Below are positions 40,655-49,688 of a stretch of 64,000 nucleotides of DNA, piece after piece; position 1 is the first letter of the stretch, and every line of letters starts with the position of its first letter. The position numbers and the translations under genes are program-made. Where the stretch lies: positions 186,001-250,000 of the forward strand of contig NZ_FOKY01000001.1 of assembly GCF_900112165.1 (NCBI RefSeq), written 5' to 3'. The stretch comes from Brevinema andersonii (GTDB lineage: Bacteria; Spirochaetota; Brevinematia; Brevinematales; Brevinemataceae). The notes beneath the pieces were generated by a model that was given only the letters and a program-made list of their open reading frames with translations, did not search any database and had not been told where the DNA came from.

Positions 40655-41248
40655 ATGAATTTTTTTGCGGGAGCGTCATTCTGCATGTCATTTTTAGCAC
40701 TGGTTTGGGCTTACAAGACTAAAACAGAAAAGACGCATCAAACCGAACTCGAAGAATTTCGCAGCCAGACGGAACGTTTAATTGTCGAATTCAATCGTGT
40801 TGCCAGCCGGAACTTAAGTATGCTGGACGATAGAATCGAAGAACTCGAACGGAAAATTCGCTTGTCACATAAGGTTGAAGCGGTACTGAAAGAACGTTTC
40901 GAGGAAGCCGACAAATATAAACTATTACAGCCGCTTCGTTTGAACGCCTCCAGCGACGAAGAAACACCCCCTCATCATCCTAAGGAAGCATTCGGCTACA
41001 ATGATTTTTTTGCTGACGAAGCTCCAGAAATCAATAACACAGAAATTTCAGAAGTTTTTGAAGGGATTTCGGTAAGAAGTTTGAAAAACTATCAAGCAGG
41101 CCGGAATTCGGATACAGACAAACAAAAACAATTGATCGGTTACATCCGACAGCACAAAAATAAAGAAGAACTATTAGAGCTTGGATTTTCGATTAACGAA
41201 ATAAATTTAGCATTAATGGCAACTCAAAATTTTCCCGAAGCACCATAA
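40655..41248 (+). CDS. Membrane-anchored coiled-coil protein of unknown function
   Basis: 197 residues. A membrane helix at 1-20 (FFAGASFCMSFLALVWAY) is followed by a charged coiled coil to about residue 85 and an acidic linker. A C-terminal helical module follows (KQLIGYIRQHKNKEELLELG, then FSINEINLALM) that resembles the DNA-recruitment-like tail of DUF2802/DUF6115 proteins; that likeness is from memory, not alignment. AAGGGGGA gives a strong ribosome site. Monocistronic; a shared terminator follows. Confidence 0.75.
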   Translation: MNFFAGASFCMSFLALVWAYKTKTEKTHQTELEEFRSQTERLIVEFNRVASRNLSMLDDRIEELERKIRLSHKVEAVLKERFEEADKYKLLQPLRLNASSDEETPPHHPKEAFGYNDFFADEAPEINNTEISEVFEGISVRSLKNYQAGRNSDTDKQKQLIGYIRQHKNKEELLELGFSINEINLALMATQNFPEAP

Positions 41249-41280
41249 AAAACGCATCCATTTGAAGGATGCGTTTTATT
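41246..41280. terminator. Bidirectional terminator
   Basis: An 11-bp perfect stem AAAACGCATCC / GGATGCGTTTT with a 7-nt loop between convergent genes. Both ends are A/T-rich, so it should stop transcription from both sides. Confidence 0.88.
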
Positions 41281-41287
41281 TCTGAAC

Positions 41288-42145
41288 TTAATCAAGTCTC
41301 AAAACATAACCATCAGTCCCAAGCCCGAGGGTTTTAACAGAAGCAAGTACCTTTTCGGCATCGTTTTTATTGTTGAATCCGCGGATTCGTACACGAAAAT
41401 AACGGTTGCTACCAACAAGGCTTTCCGATGTGTAAGCACTGTAACCTGCTGAAACCAGTTTATCCTCAACGAGACGTGCAGCCTCGATAGACGTATGCGC
41501 CGAAACCTGCACAACAAATTCACTGACAACCGCAGGTTTTTTAGGAGCAGCTGGCACAGGTTTAGGTGTGATTTTTTTTGCTGCCTGAGAAGCCGGCTTC
41601 GGAGCAGGCTGTGGAATATCGACCGTCACTGCTTTTGGAGGAGATATTGAAGGCAGATCCTTTACTGTATAAGCATTTCCGAGTTCTTCACGGCGGAAAT
41701 CACGAGCTTCGCTAAGAGAGGCAAGCCCTTCGCTTTTTACCTTACTGGTTACTGCCTTACCAAGCCAGTAGCCTGTCAAAAAAAGCATCCCTCCAAAGAA
41801 AATAAACAAAGCTCCTGTCCAAAGCATACGATTTTCATCGTTAAGGAGCAAGGGAGCTTTTGGAGCCGAAGCTTGCGGCCTTGCAGAAAAATCTTTCCGT
41901 CCGGAATACCCTGTATCGTAAGCGGGTCGTGGTTCGCGCGCATAACGTTCAGCAACGGTTTCCCTGCGTGGAATACGATATTCGCTTTCGAATCGGTCTC
42001 CATAAGCTCCGGAATCGCGCGGAGATTCAAAACGATCCTGCCGTTCCCCGGAAAACGGTTCGGAGTCGCGTCCGTCAAAGCTTTGCCTTTGAGTGGGTCT
42101 GGTGCGTGTTTCTTCGAGCACATCCAAAAATTTTACTCTAGCCAT
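41288..42145 (-). CDS. SPOR-domain membrane protein
   Basis: 285 residues. An Arg-rich cytoplasmic N-terminus (about 1-100), a membrane helix at about 110-130 (ALFIFFGGMLFLTGYWLGKA) and a Pro/Ala/Lys linker (PQPAPKPASQAAKKITPKPV) are followed by a C-terminal SPOR domain (VVQVSAHTSIEAARLVEDKL, then FRVRIRGFNNKNDAEKVL). SPOR domains bind denuded glycan strands at the septum, so a role in division or cell-wall remodelling is likely. The gene converges on the coiled-coil gene and is divergent from smc. Confidence 0.9.
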   Translation of the reverse strand: MARVKFLDVLEETRTRPTQRQSFDGRDSEPFSGERQDRFESPRDSGAYGDRFESEYRIPRRETVAERYAREPRPAYDTGYSGRKDFSARPQASAPKAPLLLNDENRMLWTGALFIFFGGMLFLTGYWLGKAVTSKVKSEGLASLSEARDFRREELGNAYTVKDLPSISPPKAVTVDIPQPAPKPASQAAKKITPKPVPAAPKKPAVVSEFVVQVSAHTSIEAARLVEDKLVSAGYSAYTSESLVGSNRYFRVRIRGFNNKNDAEKVLASVKTLGLGTDGYVLRLD

Positions 42146-42229
42146 AACATACCTCTTTTGTTCAAAGAATTTGTATAACTATTTTTCGGAAGAAATTGAT
42201 TTTCCTTAAGGGTTAGAGAAGTTTTTCTA

Positions 42230-42259
42230 TGGACAAAACGGAGTTTCTTATGCTATAAT
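42230..42259 (+). promoter_or_regulatory. Promoter of smc
   Basis: TGGACA (42230-42235), an 18-bp spacer and TATAAT (42254-42259) with extended -10 TGC. The leader is about 23 bases and includes GGGAG. Confidence 0.7.
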
Positions 42260-42288
42260 ATCAGATGAACCAAAAAACGGGAGCATTC

Positions 42289-45200
42289 ATGGCTGTATAT
42301 TTGAAATCCCTAGATCTTCAAGGATTCAAGTCTTTCGGAACAAAAACTCATATTGAATTTTCTGATGGTATTACCGGTATTGTCGGACCGAATGGCTGCG
42401 GCAAATCAAACGTCATCGAGGCAATGAAGTGGGTTCTGGGCGAACAAAGCGCCAAATCCCTACGCGGCGACAAAATGCAGGATATTATTTTCGCGGGGAC
42501 AAAACACCGGTCAGCATCGGGAATGGCGGAAGTTTCGTTGACCCTCAACAACGAACTCAACTGGCTTTCGATTGATTACCCAGAAGTATCAATCGGGCGT
42601 CGTGTTTTCCGTTCGGGCGAGGGCCAGTATTTTGTCAACGGCGTGCGTTCGCGGCTAAAGGATACAGTTGAACTTTTCCTTGATACAGGTGTCGGGCGCG
42701 ATTCGTACGCAATTTTTGAGCAAGGAAAAATAGACCGTTTGCTGTCGGAATCAGCAGAAGAACGAAGGATTTTATTTGAAGATTTTGCCGGTATTTCAAA
42801 ATTTAAATTCCGAAAAGAAGAAGCCGAAAAAAAACTCAACCAGGCACGTGAAAATCTGGACAGGCTCCAGGAAACGCTTAACCGCCTCGAGAAAGAAATC
42901 GCCTCGCTGGAGCTGCAGGCACAGGACGCAGATGCTTACAATCATTTGAACTCGGTCCTGCGCGAAACCGAAGTTAAATTTGAAGTATCCCGGGTTCTCA
43001 ATATGAGAAAAGAAATCGAACGCCGTGAACGCGATGCCATAACCCTTAAGAATGCCTTACAACCTCTTTCTGATGCGCTCAACGACCTCGAAATTCAAAT
43101 GGTTCTTTCAGACGAAGCTTTGGGCGAAAAAGAACAGTTATTTGGGAAGATGAATGAAAAATATATCCGGCTGGAAAAAGAGCTCACCGAAGCAAAAACA
43201 CGTTATAATTCAGCTGAACGGAATATTAAAGATTCTCGGAACCGTCTTATTGAGCTGGATTTGAGGGCACAGCAGGATCTTGACAGGATGGAAGAATGGG
43301 AAGACACTCTTGCAGACAAGCGTGATGCCGTTTCGGATGCAGAAAAAAAACAGGCAAAAGCAAAAGAATTGTTACTCCAGGCAGAAAATATTCAGCAGGA
43401 ATTGAAAAACAAAACGGATTGTGCCGAACAAGCACTTTTGGAAGCATCTCAAGCGGCTGGATTCAAAAAAGCGGTTACGCGGGACGATATTGATACTCTG
43501 CGTAGAGAAATCGCAGAAATCCATGGCCAACTTTTTGTTTTTGAATCGGATGTTATTCGATTTGACGACATCAAAAAAAATAAGGCCCATACTTTAAACC
43601 GCGAAGAAGAAGAATTTCTCAAGCTGGAAAGAGCATTAAACACCGCAAGCACAGAAAGGAAGCTGTTTTCAGAGCGAAAAAAAAATGCGCGACAGGAAAC
43701 AGAGCTTCTGGAAAGAACAATACAAGAATTACAAAAACAATACAAATTAGCACAAGTTGAGGAAAAAAATTGTGATGCAAAAATTCTTTCCGCCATTGAC
43801 GCACAGATGAATGCCTTAAAACGTTTTCATCTGGAAGAACCACACCTTACTGCGGAATTAAATGCATACCTATCGAAGACAGAACAGTCAATCTCTATGG
43901 GTAAAGGCATTACTATGCAGGATTTTCTTGATCTCAAAAGCCTATTAGAAGCTAACAAACAAGCTTATGATCATTTATTGTCAGCATTTTTCGGAGAAGG
44001 GGGTGCTTTTACGGAAAAGCTTGCGTTAACGGAGGAGATTGAAAAGTTATCAGATCAGCTTGATCGAGAAAAAGAAAAATATGATAAACAACGGAGCTGT
44101 CTTTCGGAGATTGAGCGAGAGGAAAATGAACAAATCCGAGTACGAAACCAACTTGAATCAGAATACAAAACCATTGAACGCGATCTTAAAAAAACAAAAG
44201 CTGATTTCGAACAAGCACAATTTCAGGGAGACCAAACACGTCGCGAACTTGAATCGGCACGAAAAATTTTACAAGCAAAAGAAAAGCTTTCGGAAGAAAT
44301 TGAAACGATTATCGCTGACTATGACAAGCAACATCAATGGTTGCGTCAGGAACATGGGCATCATCAAGATGAACTAGCTCAAGCACGCATTGGATTTGGA
44401 TCAGCGGAAGCGCAGGCAAAAGCCCTACAGTCGGACATTCGGTTGCTGGAGCAACGTCTGGATGATATTCGGCGCAGTATTGACACTTACGAAAGCGATA
44501 AAAAAAATCTTTCTCGAACTATTACAGAGCTCGAGGAAGAAATGGAAGATTTGCTTGCAGAACAAGAAGATCTTGCTCCGGAATTGTCTCGACTTCGAGA
44601 CGCAATGGGCCGGAATGCTGATGAAATCAACGACTTGAAAAGGTCCAAAAAAGTTCTGGAATTGATACATAAAGATAATCTAGAAAAGTTTACAAAACTG
44701 CAACTCCGGGAGAGCGAAATTGAAGGTTCGCTGGCAGAACGCCGTGAAACGCTTGAAGCAATGCGCCAAAGTTTGAGGGAACAGTTCAAAATAGGAGAAA
44801 ACGATATTGCTTTGGAAGAAAGCGATACGGTTGATCATCTGAATAAAACCATACGCGAATACAGAAACCGCTTGAATCAGATGGGAGGTGTGAATTTGCT
44901 GGCAATTGAGCAATTTCAAGCGGCAAAAGACCAATATACCGAACTGCTGCGGCAGAAAACCGATATCGAAACCGCTGCGGACGATACAGAATCATTGATA
45001 AAAGAAACGAATCGAGAATCGGCAGAACGATTTAACAAAGCATTTGAAGAAATTCGCCGTTCATTTAAGGATTTGTTTTCGGAGCTGTTCGACGGTGGCC
45101 GTGCGGATTTAATTTTGAAAGACAAAAACGATCCACTCAACTCGGGAATCGATATCATGGCCGAACCACCGGGCCAGAAATTTCAAAGCGTCAGTTTACT

Positions 45201-45501
45201 TTCGGGTGGACAACGAGCAATGGTAGCTATTGCGGTGATTTTTTCTATCCTCAAGCTCAAACCGACTCCGTTTGTGATCCTTGACGAGATGGACGCCCCA
45301 CTGGATGATGAAAATATCGAACGCTTCAAAAAATTGCTCGTACGCTTCAAAGGTACCAGTCAATTTGTGATCGTATCGCACTCGAAATCTACGCTGGAAG
45401 CCTGTGATGTGCTTTTTGCTGTAACAATGGAGGAACTCGGGTGTTCGAAAGTATTAAGTGTTGCATTCGACGAAACAGAACAGCTCCTTTTTGCAGAATA
45501 A
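42289..45501 (+). CDS. smc: Chromosome partition protein SMC with an atypical, shortened hinge region
   Basis: 1070 residues from the ATG at 42289 (GGGAG site; the in-frame ATG at 42265 lacks one). N-terminal head: LDLQGFKSFGTKTHIEFSDG and Walker A GIVGPNGCGKSN. C-terminal head: signature SLLSGGQRAMVAIAV and Walker B VILDEMDAPLDDEN. Two coiled coils of about 330 residues lie between. The centre (about 505-585) contains SKTEQSISMGKGITMQDFLD and LLSAFFGEGGAFTEK instead of the 150-200-residue SMC hinge; I see no GV.G.l.eli.v or GG-type hinge block. Canonical bacterial SMC has about 1150-1190 residues. Local base composition looks more GC-rich than in the flanking regions. Condensin role inferred. 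Confidence 0.93.
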   Translation: MAVYLKSLDLQGFKSFGTKTHIEFSDGITGIVGPNGCGKSNVIEAMKWVLGEQSAKSLRGDKMQDIIFAGTKHRSASGMAEVSLTLNNELNWLSIDYPEVSIGRRVFRSGEGQYFVNGVRSRLKDTVELFLDTGVGRDSYAIFEQGKIDRLLSESAEERRILFEDFAGISKFKFRKEEAEKKLNQARENLDRLQETLNRLEKEIASLELQAQDADAYNHLNSVLRETEVKFEVSRVLNMRKEIERRERDAITLKNALQPLSDALNDLEIQMVLSDEALGEKEQLFGKMNEKYIRLEKELTEAKTRYNSAERNIKDSRNRLIELDLRAQQDLDRMEEWEDTLADKRDAVSDAEKKQAKAKELLLQAENIQQELKNKTDCAEQALLEASQAAGFKKAVTRDDIDTLRREIAEIHGQLFVFESDVIRFDDIKKNKAHTLNREEEEFLKLERALNTASTERKLFSERKKNARQETELLERTIQELQKQYKLAQVEEKNCDAKILSAIDAQMNALKRFHLEEPHLTAELNAYLSKTEQSISMGKGITMQDFLDLKSLLEANKQAYDHLLSAFFGEGGAFTEKLALTEEIEKLSDQLDREKEKYDKQRSCLSEIEREENEQIRVRNQLESEYKTIERDLKKTKADFEQAQFQGDQTRRELESARKILQAKEKLSEEIETIIADYDKQHQWLRQEHGHHQDELAQARIGFGSAEAQAKALQSDIRLLEQRLDDIRRSIDTYESDKKNLSRTITELEEEMEDLLAEQEDLAPELSRLRDAMGRNADEINDLKRSKKVLELIHKDNLEKFTKLQLRESEIEGSLAERRETLEAMRQSLREQFKIGENDIALEESDTVDHLNKTIREYRNRLNQMGGVNLLAIEQFQAAKDQYTELLRQKTDIETAADDTESLIKETNRESAERFNKAFEEIRRSFKDLFSELFDGGRADLILKDKNDPLNSGIDIMAEPPGQKFQSVSLLSGGQRAMVAIAVIFSILKLKPTPFVILDEMDAPLDDENIERFKKLLVRFKGTSQFVIVSHSKSTLEACDVLFAVTMEELGCSKVLSVAFDETEQLLFAE

Positions 45502-46437
45502 CTATTCCCTCAGTGACTGCAACAGATCCAAAAATTCAGGAGGATCCGGCAGTTTGAATTCCATTTCCATGCCGGTTTTAGGATGCTCAAATTTCAAATA
45601 CGAGGCTAGTAACGCTATCCCAGGTAAAGGAATAGTTGTTTTTCCATACAGCAGATCGCCCAGCACTGGATACCCAAGCGAAGCCATATGGACACGAATT
45701 TGATGTGTGCGTCCTGTCAAAAGATTGCAGGCAACCAAGCTAGCACCATTCAGACGCTCCAAAGTTTTGAATTCGGTCACAGAAGGACGTCCTCTGGGCA
45801 CAATAGCCATTTTTTTTCTATCATACAACGATCGACCGATCGGTTTGTCCACAATACCAAAGTCTGGTGCAGTTCCTTTAACAATAGCCTTATAAATTTT
45901 TTTGATTCGGCGCTCTTTAAAGGCCCTACATAGTTTATAAGAGGATTCCGCATTTAAGGCGATAATCATCAAACCACGCGTATCCTTATCCAAACGGTGC
46001 ACAATACCAGGACGGTTTTCGGCTCCGAAACCCTCGTCAAGATTCCTACTGCGAAAAAAATGCAAAACCCCGTTCGCTAATGTGCCACTTTCATGACCTT
46101 TTGCTGGATGGACAGTCAAATTCCAAGGTTTATCAATAATCATCAAATCATGATCGCGATAGATGATACCGAAGTCAACCTCTTCTGGCTCGAACGATGG
46201 TTCTAAATGCTTCATCCAAACAGCTTCTACAAGATCTCCTTTCCGAAGTTTTGCAGAAAGCTTTACAGGTTTTCCGTTAACAGTAAGCAAACGTAGACGT
46301 TGCTTTAGCGAACTGCGGGTCAAGTCGTCAGAAATTTCGGAAAGTGCATGATCTACCCGCCAACCGCTGTAGAGCACGGTGAATTTTATTGAGCAAAATT
46401 CTTCACTTTCCGAAAGAAATTCCGATATTTCAGGCAT
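45502..46437 (-). CDS. RluA/RluD-family 23S rRNA pseudouridine synthase
   Basis: 311 residues. An S4-like N-terminal domain (RVDHALSEISDDLTRSSLKQ) is followed by the synthase domain with catalytic Asp in GIVHRLDKDTRGLMIIA (usual TSGLm), IDKPWNLTVHPAKG, LLTGRTHQIRVHMASLGYP and GDLLYG. Closest in organisation to RluD (positions 1911/1915/1917); the exact site is uncertain. AAAGGA lies upstream of the ATG at 46437. This ATG overlaps the start codon of the divergent exported-protein gene (CATG). Confidence 0.92.
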   Translation of the reverse strand: MPEISEFLSESEEFCSIKFTVLYSGWRVDHALSEISDDLTRSSLKQRLRLLTVNGKPVKLSAKLRKGDLVEAVWMKHLEPSFEPEEVDFGIIYRDHDLMIIDKPWNLTVHPAKGHESGTLANGVLHFFRSRNLDEGFGAENRPGIVHRLDKDTRGLMIIALNAESSYKLCRAFKERRIKKIYKAIVKGTAPDFGIVDKPIGRSLYDRKKMAIVPRGRPSVTEFKTLERLNGASLVACNLLTGRTHQIRVHMASLGYPVLGDLLYGKTTIPLPGIALLASYLKFEHPKTGMEMEFKLPDPPEFLDLLQSLRE

Positions 46438-47089
46438 GAAAAAAGTCCTTTATTTATTAATTTTTGCATTTTCAAGCGCCCCCGCTGACGCAAAAGTGTC
46501 CGATTTTATGTTGCTGCCCGTTCCAAAACGCCTTGATACCAAGGAAGACCTCATTAAAATCGATTCGGTCACGATGAACCTCAATGAAAAACAAGACGCC
46601 ATTGCACGGAATATTTACTTCCTTGAGCTGGCGCTGGTGATGCCGTTCGACCACCCAATCAAAGCACTTATCCGCATTACCAATAAAACACAGTATCAAA
46701 AATACCAGCATGCTGTCAATGCGCATCTTCACGAAAGGCTTGCACAAGAATACCGACGTTATGCAGATCTTTATTATAAAGAAAACATTTATTTTTTCAA
46801 CAACGATTACTATGAAAAATACCTTGATGGCTATGACATTGCGGAATTTTACTTCAAGGGAGCACTAACATATCGCCGCAGAGCACAGGAAGAAGCTCAA
46901 AAAGCCCGCGCTATTCCCGGCGAACTCAATCCGAACCGAGATCAAAGTTTAATAGATTTCGACGAAAAAATCTACAAATTAACAAAAAATCCCTACGATT
47001 TTGAAGAAATTTTTGAAAAACTCCTCACAGAACTAGAAGCCAACCGAAAAAAAATACTAGAACTTAAAGCAAAAGCTTCCTCAGAATAG
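46436..47089 (+). CDS. Exported helical protein of unknown function
   Basis: 217 residues. The signal peptide KKVLYLLIFAFSSAPADA supports the ATG at 46436, although only a weak TCAGG precedes it. A longer GTG start at 46379 would hide the signal peptide. The mature part is mainly helical and charged, with Tyr-rich segments (YRRYADLYYKENIYFFNNDY), consistent with a TPR-like periplasmic helical protein, perhaps another motility or envelope scaffold. No family recognised. The stop lies within the downstream terminator. Confidence 0.75.
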   Translation: MKKVLYLLIFAFSSAPADAKVSDFMLLPVPKRLDTKEDLIKIDSVTMNLNEKQDAIARNIYFLELALVMPFDHPIKALIRITNKTQYQKYQHAVNAHLHERLAQEYRRYADLYYKENIYFFNNDYYEKYLDGYDIAEFYFKGALTYRRRAQEEAQKARAIPGELNPNRDQSLIDFDEKIYKLTKNPYDFEEIFEKLLTELEANRKKILELKAKASSE

Positions 47090-47100
47090 GAAGCTTTTTT
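47072..47100 (+). terminator. Intrinsic terminator overlapping the stop of the exported helical protein
   Basis: 9-bp stem AAAGCTTCC/GGAAGCTTT with an 8-nt loop and a T tract. The left arm is within the coding sequence and the stop codon lies at the loop/right arm edge. Confidence 0.85.
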
Positions 47101-47163
47101 ATGCAGAAACCTTGAATTTTTTGCAAAATCATTGTACCATATTAGAAATCTGTTAAGAGACCG

Positions 47164-47958
47164 ATGATGAAAACTGCCTTAATTACAGGAAAAATTTTAC
47201 AGCATGATCTACAGCCCATTATCGACAATCTTCGGCGAGAATTGGAAAAGTACAAAATTGATTCCTTTTTGAACGCTCAGGAAGATCCAGTGCAGCAAAA
47301 ATTTGATATTGCATTTTCGGTAGGCGGAGACGGAAGTTTTTTAGGGGCTGCTCGTCGGCTTGCCCAATATAGAAAACCAATTGTTATTGTTTATGCAGGT
47401 AGCCTAGGATTTTTACCTAGCATTCTACCAAACACGTTGCAGGAAGGTTTAAAGCTCGTTCTGGAAGAAAGTCATTGGATTAAGCGCATGATGCTTTCAG
47501 GTCAAAGCGATGGCCATACGCTCTTAGCTTTGAATGAGTTTTTGTTTTCGGGAGATCAAAAAGGTTCGCTGTCTGAGTTTATTATTATAATCAACGGAAG
47601 TGCCGTCATGAGGGTTCGCGCCGATAGCCTTATTATCTCGACACCAACAGGCAGTACAGCTTATAATCTTTCAGCAGGTGGCCCCATCGTGCTTCCAGAT
47701 ATGGAATTATTGTTGATTACGCCGGTATGTTCTCATATTCTAGGAGAACGGCCATTGGTAGTAGGGCTTAACAACAAAATAGAAATCGTCAACGTAAACA
47801 CCCACGCTCAAGTCTGGGGTGACGGTCAGGATTACATTACATTGAAAAAAAACGCATGCTTTACAATCGATCAAAATCCCCATTACGTCAAATGCCAAAG
47901 TGTCACAACAAAAGAATTTTTCCAAAGCTTGTCCGTGAAGCTGGGTTGGAATTTCTAA
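47164..47958 (+). CDS. nadK: NAD kinase
   Basis: 264 residues. Phosphorylates NAD to NADP. Motifs: SVGGDGSFLGAARR (GGDGT/S), LNEFLF (NE), STPTGSTAYNLSAGGPIV (the nucleotide-binding TGSTAY block) and GDGQ near the end. Either of two adjacent ATG codons could start. Fifteen bases separate it from recN, a conserved nadK-recN pair in many bacteria. Confidence 0.95.
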   Translation: MMKTALITGKILQHDLQPIIDNLRRELEKYKIDSFLNAQEDPVQQKFDIAFSVGGDGSFLGAARRLAQYRKPIVIVYAGSLGFLPSILPNTLQEGLKLVLEESHWIKRMMLSGQSDGHTLLALNEFLFSGDQKGSLSEFIIIINGSAVMRVRADSLIISTPTGSTAYNLSAGGPIVLPDMELLLITPVCSHILGERPLVVGLNNKIEIVNVNTHAQVWGDGQDYITLKKNACFTIDQNPHYVKCQSVTTKEFFQSLSVKLGWNF

Positions 47959-47972
47959 GGTAAGGAGCTGTC

Positions 47973-49664
47973 ATGCTGGGAAGAATCAGTATTAAAAACT
48001 ATGCCGTAATTGACGAGCTAGACATAGATTTCGAAGATGGATTTTCAGTGCTTACGGGCGAAACAGGTGCTGGTAAATCCGTATTAATTGGTGCTTTGGG
48101 ATTACTTTTAGGTGACCGCAGTGATACTTCCATGATTCGGACAGGAGCAGAAAAACTCACCATCGAAGGCGAATTTTCCATTAAAGACGTGAAAATTCAA
48201 CAAACACTTAAAGAGCTGGGAATTTACAATCCAGAAATTTTGATTATACGCCGTGAAATTTCTACAACTGGCAAAAATCGGGCTTTTATCAACGGCACAC
48301 AAGAAACAGTGGCACGACTTGAAGAAGTTGGGGATCTTCTTGCCGACATACATGGTCAGCACGACCACCAGCTTCTGCTTAACAAAAAGGTCCATATTGA
48401 TCTTTTGGATTCGTTCGGCAACCTGCAGCTGGAACGCGATGCATTCAAAATTTTGTATGAAGAAGCCTTAACAAAAATTAAAGAAGAACAACTGTTTCAA
48501 GCAAACACCGAAGCTCTCAAAAAAGAACGCGATTATTACGCAAGTGCTTATGCAGAAATAACAAAAGCTGATCTTCAACCTGAAGACGAACAGGAATTCG
48601 AAGAAAAATTATCCCGGATGCAGAACAGTGAAAAAATTTTCGATGCTTTAAATCGTGCTTATCAAAGCATTTATCAAGCAGAAATTAATGCCTCTTTAAT
48701 GCTTGAAGATGCAAAACGCTCTATATCTGGAATTATCAATTTTTCCAAAAAATATGAGGAGCTTGTGGAAATTTTAGAAGATGCACTGGAAAAATCCCGA
48801 GAAAGTGCTCATTTGCTTTCGAGCTATCTCGACGAAACCGATTACAATGCCACCGACATGGATGCCATAATTGACAAAATATCGCTTATCAAAGAGCTAA
48901 AACGTAAATATCAGAAGCAAACCATTCAAGAAATAAATGATTTTGCAGAAGAATGCCAGCTGTTGCTGGATAAAGCTGATAATTTTGAAGCAGAATTTGC
49001 CCGTCTAGCACAACAAAAAACTGAGATTATTGAAAAACTTAAAGAAAAAGCACTGAGTCTTTCGAAAATGCGGCAAAATATTGCAAAAGAAATTCAAGAA
49101 AAAATTGAAGCTGAATTACATTTTCTTGGCATGGAAAAATCGAGATTTTTAGCACACATTAACTATGTAAAGGATGAGAATTCTTTTTTACTGCTTAATG
49201 AGCATGCCATTCGCGTAACTTCAAACGGCATCGACAATGTAGAGTTTTTGATTTCAGCTAATCCTGGCGAAGAACCGAAACCTTTGCAAAAAATAGCATC
49301 AGGCGGTGAAATTTCGCGCATTATGCTGGCACTTAAAAGTACCCTCGCTCAAAATGACCCAATTGAAATCAGTATTTTCGATGAAATAGACGCTGGAATC
49401 GGTGGTATGACGGCTCATCATGTTGCGGTCAAGATGGTAGAAATTGCAAAAACTAGGCAAGTTTTTTGTATTACCCATTTGGCACAGATAGCTGCAAAAG
49501 CACGTTATCATTACTTAATCAGCAAATCTGTGCAGGACAATAAAACATTTACAAAAGTCCAATTACTCAACAAAGAAGAACGCGTACATGAAATTTCACG
49601 AATGCTTGGTGCATCAGGTGAAAACTCTGAAAAACTAGCACGCGAAATGTTAGACGAAAAATAA
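47973..49664 (+). CDS. recN: DNA repair protein RecN
   Basis: 563 residues, SMC-like ATPase for double-strand-break repair. N-terminal LGRISIKNYAVIDELDIDF and Walker A GETGAGKSVLIGALGLLLGD. The QHDHQLLL motif is a RecN hallmark. Coiled coils lie at about 150-370. The C-terminal signature is ASGGEISRIMLALKS, with Walker B ISIFDEIDAGIGG. AAGGAG precedes the ATG. Full length. A bidirectional hairpin separates it from convergent tsf. Confidence 0.96.
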   Translation: MLGRISIKNYAVIDELDIDFEDGFSVLTGETGAGKSVLIGALGLLLGDRSDTSMIRTGAEKLTIEGEFSIKDVKIQQTLKELGIYNPEILIIRREISTTGKNRAFINGTQETVARLEEVGDLLADIHGQHDHQLLLNKKVHIDLLDSFGNLQLERDAFKILYEEALTKIKEEQLFQANTEALKKERDYYASAYAEITKADLQPEDEQEFEEKLSRMQNSEKIFDALNRAYQSIYQAEINASLMLEDAKRSISGIINFSKKYEELVEILEDALEKSRESAHLLSSYLDETDYNATDMDAIIDKISLIKELKRKYQKQTIQEINDFAEECQLLLDKADNFEAEFARLAQQKTEIIEKLKEKALSLSKMRQNIAKEIQEKIEAELHFLGMEKSRFLAHINYVKDENSFLLLNEHAIRVTSNGIDNVEFLISANPGEEPKPLQKIASGGEISRIMLALKSTLAQNDPIEISIFDEIDAGIGGMTAHHVAVKMVEIAKTRQVFCITHLAQIAAKARYHYLISKSVQDNKTFTKVQLLNKEERVHEISRMLGASGENSEKLAREMLDEK

Positions 49665-49681
49665 GCCCCAAAATGGGGCTG
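49659..49681. terminator. Terminator between recN and tsf
   Basis: 6-bp GC-rich stem AGCCCC/GGGGCT with a 5-nt loop. On the minus strand it is followed by TTATTTTT (for tsf); on the plus side by GTTATTG (for recN). Better as a tsf terminator. Confidence 0.65.
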
Positions 49682-49688
49682 TTATTGT

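Noticed and set aside
42289-45501. Many open frames on the opposite strand of smc
   Set aside because: They lie inside a high-confidence coding sequence, have no ribosome sites and mirror its codon bias.
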